A stretch of 8,020 bases of DNA from Legionella genomosp. 1 (GTDB lineage: Bacteria > Pseudomonadota > Gammaproteobacteria > Legionellales > Legionellaceae): the NCBI GenBank assembly GCA_945862275.1, contig CAMAYA010000051.1:1-8020 (forward strand). Direction: 5' to 3'. Under the pieces are notes generated by a model. It was not told where the DNA came from and did not search any database. It saw nothing but the letters and a program-made list of their open reading frames with translations. Position numbers and translations under genes: made by a program. Shown in pieces: positions 4,481 through 8,020 of the stretch; positions within the stretch are counted from its first letter, which is position 1, and each line of letters begins with the position of its first letter.

Positions 4481-5561
4481 ATGTGGGATAGTTGGCTTGC
4501 CCAACGTAGGTAAATCGACGTTATTTAATGCGTTAACCAAAGCGGGCATTGAAGCGGCAAATTATCCGTTTTGTACCATCGAACCAAACGTTGGCGTGGT
4601 AACGGTGCCGGATCCTCGAATAGATGCATTAAGCCTTATTGTACTACCCCAACGCGTAGTACCTGCCGTGATGCAATTTGTCGATATTGCGGGGCTTGTG
4701 AAGGGTGCTGCGAGTGGAGAAGGACTGGGCAATCAATTTTTGGCCAATATTCGTGAAACCGATGCCATCGCGCACGTGGTGCGTTGTTTTGAACACTCCG
4801 GGATCATCCATGTGGAAGGGCGCGTTGATCCATTGAGCGACATTGAAATCATCAACACCGAATTGGCATTGGCGGACATGGACACAGTAGAGCGCGCATT
4901 GCATAAAGCCGGCAAGCTCAGCAAAGGGGGCAACAAAGACGCCATTTCTGAACGCCAAGCGTTGGAAAAAATAAAAGCACACTTGGATATCGGGCATCCT
5001 GTGCGCACATTGGAACTATCACCAGAAGAGTCTCTGATTGGGCAACGGCTCTGTCTGTTGACCGCAAAACCGGTGTTGTATGTGGCTAATGTGGCCGATG
5101 ATGGGTATGAAAACAATCCTTTGTTGGAAAAAGTTTTGGCTCTGGCTTTGCAAGAAAATGCGCGTGTTGTAGCGCTCTGTGCCTCCACTGAATCCGAATT
5201 GGTGGAGTTGGATGATGCAGATCGCCAAGAATTCATGAATGATTTAGGTTTAACCGAACCGGGTTTAAACCGCGTGATTCGCGCAGGGTACGATTTGTTA
5301 GGCTTGCAAACGTATTTTACGGCTGGTGTAAAAGAAGTGCGTGCGTGGACTGTAAAACGTGGTGCAACAGCCCCGCAAGCGGCCGCTGTGATTCACACGG
5401 ACTTTGAAAAAGGGTTTATTCGTGCCGAAGTGATTGCCTATGATGCGTTTATTAGCAGTGGTGGCGAGCAGGGTGCTAAAGAGGCCGGAAAATGGCGGCT
5501 TGAAGGCAAAGACTACATCGTGTGCGATGGGGATGTGATGCATTTTCGGTTCAACGTTTAG
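4470..5561 (+). CDS. ychF: YchF/OLA1-type P-loop ATPase, ribosome-associated
   Basis: The product is 363 residues, exactly the E. coli length. YchF belongs to the Obg family but prefers ATP. It binds ribosomes and is linked to the oxidative-stress response. G1 is GLPNVGKST (9-17), G3 is DIAG (72-75) and the G4 position reads NVAD (207-210). The helical coiled insert lies at about 125-190. The TGS domain runs from about 278 (TYFTAGVKEVRAW) to the end, closing with EQGAKEAGKWRLEGKDYIVCDGDVMHFRFNV-like family sequence in two blocks (333-346 and 347-363). The ATG at 4470 is preferred over 4458 because the family starts MGFKCGIVG and GAGG is 6 bases upstream. The E. coli protein has NVNE at G4, so the acidic residue here is Asp instead of Glu. 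Confidence 0.98.
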   Translation: MGFKCGIVGLPNVGKSTLFNALTKAGIEAANYPFCTIEPNVGVVTVPDPRIDALSLIVLPQRVVPAVMQFVDIAGLVKGAASGEGLGNQFLANIRETDAIAHVVRCFEHSGIIHVEGRVDPLSDIEIINTELALADMDTVERALHKAGKLSKGGNKDAISERQALEKIKAHLDIGHPVRTLELSPEESLIGQRLCLLTAKPVLYVANVADDGYENNPLLEKVLALALQENARVVALCASTESELVELDDADRQEFMNDLGLTEPGLNRVIRAGYDLLGLQTYFTAGVKEVRAWTVKRGATAPQAAAVIHTDFEKGFIRAEVIAYDAFISSGGEQGAKEAGKWRLEGKDYIVCDGDVMHFRFNV

Positions 5562-5781
5562 AAACGGTTCACCAGTACTCACAAAGGCATGCCCGATAGA
5601 CATTCGTGTGTCGGGGGCCTGTCATGGTGTGCTGTATTTTTCGTGCTCGCAGGCTCCGCGCGTAAAATACAGCACACCATGCCACCCCTCCTTCGTGATC
5701 GCTAGACCAATAAAGATACCAATCTCTTCCGCATTAGGTTATACTTCGCGCCAGGTTTCCAACACTAGCCAAGGGGTTGAC
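5562..5781. other. Non-coding gap between ychF and the MFS pair
   Basis: It holds an imperfect hairpin (CCCGA 5592-5596 with TCGGG 5611-5615, inner ACA/TGT, UUCG loop) soon after the ychF stop. That hairpin lacks a U-tract and is at best a weak terminator. The perfect inverted repeat at 5623-5681 follows. A -10-like TATACT (5740-5745) with a GC-rich discriminator may start the transporter transcript, but I see no good -35 for it. An open frame runs through from a GTG at 5608 but has no coding character in the repeat. Confidence 0.6.
5623..5681. repeat. Perfect 18-bp inverted repeat with 23-base GC-rich spacer
   Basis: Arms 5623-5640 and 5664-5681 are exact reverse complements. Inside the spacer CGTGC (5642-5646) can pair with GCGCG (5658-5662), and outside the arms GGGG (5613-5617) faces CCCC (5685-5688) across a small internal loop. 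The stem is therefore long and interrupted. No T-run follows on either strand, so it does not look like an intrinsic terminator. It could be an interspersed palindromic repeat, a mobile-element remnant, or an RNA stability or processing structure. Confidence 0.8.
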
Positions 5782-7080
5782 TTGTCTGATTCTTTTGCCA
5801 TGGATAATAAGGTGGTAGCACCGCGGTCTACCTGGATTCCCTGGTTGGTATGCCTGTCAGCGGGTCTTTTTTTCTTGTATGAATTTTTTCAACTGAATGT
5901 GTTTGATGTCATCAATCAACCCTTGCGGGATGAGTTTGGCATGGATGCCGCACAATTGAGTTGGATGTCTAGCGCCTATGTTTGGGCCAATGTATTGTTT
6001 CTTTTGCCGGCCGGTGTATTGCTCGACCGATTTTCAACGCGACGCGTCATATTAATGGCCATGGGCATTTGTGTGCTGGGAACGCTGGGCTTTGCCTTGG
6101 CGCACGCCTTTGCTTGGGCGGCTTTTTTTCATGCACTGACCGGTCTTGGCAATGCGTTTTGCTTTGTATCTTGTGTGGTTTTGGTTTCGCGTTGGTTTCC
6201 CCCTCGTCGTCAGGCGTTGGTGATCGGTTGCCTGGTCACGATGGCCTTTATCGGTGGCATGATGGCGCATACTCCGTTCGCTTATTTGAGCACGCAATAC
6301 GGCTGGCGTGAAGCCATGTTAATGGATGCGGGCGTTGGCGCTTTGATTTTTTCGTGGATATTTTTCATTGTAAAAGACAATCCAAATGTCGATTCCAGTA
6401 TCGCTAACACGTCGGCTGCACGTCCTTATTTTGCAGGTTTTTTACACGTGCTCACCAATCGCCAAAATTGGCTCGCTGGTATCTATACTTCATGCCTTAA
6501 TCTTCCTATTATGGTTTTGTGCGCCTTATGGGGAGCCAGCTACTTAGCGGTCGCTCATCAATTGACTGGGATTGCGGCCAGCAATATTGTGAGTTTGATT
6601 TTTATAGGAAGCATCTTAGGCTGCCCTTTGGTCGGCTGGCTTTCCGACCGGTTAGGCCGGCGTAAGCCCTTAATGCTCATGGGCGCAATCGCCACGCTGA
6701 TAACCATTGCTCCCTTGTTGATGGGCATTGCTTTATCTCCAACCGCTTTAAGTGGGTTGTTTTTTGCGCTAGGATTTTTTACCAGTACACAAGTGATTGC
6801 TTATCCCTTGATTGCAGAAAGCAACGCGCCTGAGCGTACTGGGGTGGCGACCGGTATGGCTTCTGTCATTATCATGGGTGGCGGTGGCTTGGGCCAGGTT
6901 TTGTTTGGTATGCTGATGCGACAACACGCGGGTGACGTATCACGTCTGTATGCTGGAGGTGATTTTCAGTTTGCCATGTGGATGTTCCCCATCGCAGCCC
7001 TCGTGGCGTTGTTGGCCATTTTATTGACCCAAGAAACGCATTGCGAGCGTTTAAAGAGGAGTGGTGATGCAGGTGATTGA
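5782..7080 (+). CDS. MFS transporter, Pht-like, first of a tandem pair
   Basis: The product is 432 residues from the chosen start, a 12-span inner-membrane carrier of the major facilitator superfamily. The loop 2-3 signature reads PAGVLLDRFSTRR (76-88) and its repeat in loop 8-9 reads GWLSDRLGRRKPL (285-297), both intact. A cytoplasmic stretch at about 198-216 (KDNP and after) joins the two halves. The motif FLYEFFQLNVF (31-41) in span 1 and SRWFPPRRQALV (136-147) are shared with the next gene. I start it at TTG 5782, because AAGGGG lies 5 bases upstream; ATG 5800 (426 residues) is the alternative but has no ribosome site. The GTG at 5608 lies in the hairpin region and is rejected. The substrate is unknown. 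Similarity in style to the amino-acid-importing Pht carriers of Legionella is my inference. Confidence 0.9.
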   Translation: MSDSFAMDNKVVAPRSTWIPWLVCLSAGLFFLYEFFQLNVFDVINQPLRDEFGMDAAQLSWMSSAYVWANVLFLLPAGVLLDRFSTRRVILMAMGICVLGTLGFALAHAFAWAAFFHALTGLGNAFCFVSCVVLVSRWFPPRRQALVIGCLVTMAFIGGMMAHTPFAYLSTQYGWREAMLMDAGVGALIFSWIFFIVKDNPNVDSSIANTSAARPYFAGFLHVLTNRQNWLAGIYTSCLNLPIMVLCALWGASYLAVAHQLTGIAASNIVSLIFIGSILGCPLVGWLSDRLGRRKPLMLMGAIATLITIAPLLMGIALSPTALSGLFFALGFFTSTQVIAYPLIAESNAPERTGVATGMASVIIMGGGGLGQVLFGMLMRQHAGDVSRLYAGGDFQFAMWMFPIAALVALLAILLTQETHCERLKRSGDAGD

Positions 7081-8020
7081 TGAATATCAACGAATGGATT
7101 CAGCGCGCGCACCGCTGTTGCCATGGGTGGTTTGTTTTGCTGCGTCTTTATTTTTCTTTTATGAGTTTATTCAGGGCAATATGTTTGCCTCCATTGCCGA
7201 CAACATCATGCGTGATTTTCATATTCAAGCGGACAAAATGAGTTATTTGTCTAGCATTTATTATGCCTCCAACGTGCTGTTCCTTTTTGTCGCCGGTTTC
7301 GTACTCGATCGATTCTCCAGTAAAAAAATTATTATGGTGGCGATGTTGCTGTGCGTGTTGAGCACGTTTACGCTGGCGCATGCTCAATCATTCTATTTGG
7401 CGTTAGCTTGCCGATTTGTGACCGGCATCGGGAGCGCGTTTTGTTTTCTGGGGCCTATTCGAATTGCCTCACGCTGGTTTCCACCGAAGCGCATGGCGCT
7501 GGTGACCGGTGCCATTGTTACCATGGCCATGACGGGTGGCATGTTGGCACAATACCCACTGACGCAACTGGTGCTACAGGTCGGTTGGCGTGATGCTTTG
7601 ATCATGGTGGCGTGGCTAGGTTTGGCCATGTTGGTGCTGATGGCGTTTTGGGTGAAAGACAAACCTGAAAATGAAGCGGTCCGAACGCGAGCAAAAATGA
7701 GCGCTTTGGTTCAAGCGAAAAAAGCCTACTTGAATCCACAAACCATACGTGCGGCACTGTACACCAGTTTGATGAACATGGGTGTTGCTGTATTTGGTGC
7801 CATGATGGGGTCACTCTATTTGATGCAGCGCCTTGGCGTGAGCAAGGGCGATGCGGCCATGGTGAACTCCATGCTGTTTTTAGGTGCTATTATCGGTGGT
7901 CCGCTTATTGGGTGGTGTTCTGATAAGATGGGGTTACGTATTCTGCCTATGAAGGCTGGAGCAGTGGCTTCCTTTGTTGTGCTTCTGGGCATTTTATATC
8001 TCCCTGTATCGTTAAGCTTG
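7067..8020 (+). CDS. MFS transporter, Pht-like, second of the pair (cut by window end)
   Basis: The first 318 codons are present and open to the right edge; a further 100 or so residues are expected beyond it. The ATG at 7067 has AGGAG 5 bases upstream and overlaps the preceding gene by 14 bases, so translation is probably coupled. The sequence is clearly paralogous to its neighbour: FFFYEFIQGNMF (30-41), AGFVLDRFSSKK in loop 2-3, TGIGSAFCF, SRWFPPKRMALV and FWVKDKP before the central loop. The loop 8-9 motif is degraded (GWCSDKMGLRILP, missing the RR-K basic run of the first copy). The two copies have diverged well past recent duplication, which suggests different substrates; this is inference. 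Confidence 0.9.
   Translation, partial: MQVIDEYQRMDSARAPLLPWVVCFAASLFFFYEFIQGNMFASIADNIMRDFHIQADKMSYLSSIYYASNVLFLFVAGFVLDRFSSKKIIMVAMLLCVLSTFTLAHAQSFYLALACRFVTGIGSAFCFLGPIRIASRWFPPKRMALVTGAIVTMAMTGGMLAQYPLTQLVLQVGWRDALIMVAWLGLAMLVLMAFWVKDKPENEAVRTRAKMSALVQAKKAYLNPQTIRAALYTSLMNMGVAVFGAMMGSLYLMQRLGVSKGDAAMVNSMLFLGAIIGGPLIGWCSDKMGLRILPMKAGAVASFVVLLGILYLPVSLSL

Noticed and set aside
5592..5615. Hairpin with UUCG loop after ychF as an intrinsic terminator
   Set aside because: The stem is interrupted and there is no U-tract, so terminator function is not supported.
5608..5781. 58-residue N-terminal extension of the first MFS protein
   Set aside because: It begins with GTG in a hairpin and reads through the inverted repeat. 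It is hydrophilic Cys/Pro-rich sequence unlike an MFS start, and the paralogue has nothing equivalent.

Overview
This is a moderate-GC stretch of gammaproteobacterial chromosome. It is dominated by a conserved translation and ribosome-biogenesis block, with accessory-looking genes at both ends. The Gammaproteobacteria call rests on the protein sequences: Obg, L27, L21, Pth and YchF match the E. coli proteins closely in motifs, and L21, Pth and YchF also nearly match them in length. A narrower placement, in the Legionellales/Coxiella neighbourhood, is only an inference. It comes from two tandem MFS carriers that look like the phagosomal (Pht) type and from a hydrophobic, effector-like membrane protein at the left edge.

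Layout, left to right. At 46-777 (-) lies an unrecognised multi-pass membrane protein with a proline/serine-rich tail, read from a promoter with perfect -35 and -10 hexamers. At 956-1150 (+) lies a very small Ala/Glu/Pro-rich lipoprotein. A bidirectional terminator at 1171-1203 separates it from the minus-strand operon rplU-rpmA-obgE (2915 down to 1212). Back to back with that operon, and sharing its -35 region, is the plus-strand operon rplY-pth-ychF (3152-5561). A 220-base non-coding gap with a perfect 18-bp inverted repeat follows. Last come two overlapping paralogous MFS transporter genes (5782-7080, and 7067 running off the right edge).

The central genes act together on the ribosome. L21, L27 and L25 are 50S proteins. 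Obg and YchF are P-loop NTPases of the Obg family that associate with ribosomes. Pth recycles peptidyl-tRNA that has dropped off. The non-coding structure between these genes is the least ordinary part of the core. A strong terminator sits between rpmA and obgE and ends only 16 bases before the obgE start codon. A 68-base composite palindrome fills the rplY-pth gap. Both r-protein operons have hairpins in their leaders.

No tRNA, rRNA, CRISPR array, transposase or phage gene was seen. I found no clearly new multi-gene system. The best candidates for something undescribed are the left-edge membrane protein, the rplY-pth palindrome, the rpmA-obgE terminator and the 5623-5681 inverted repeat.
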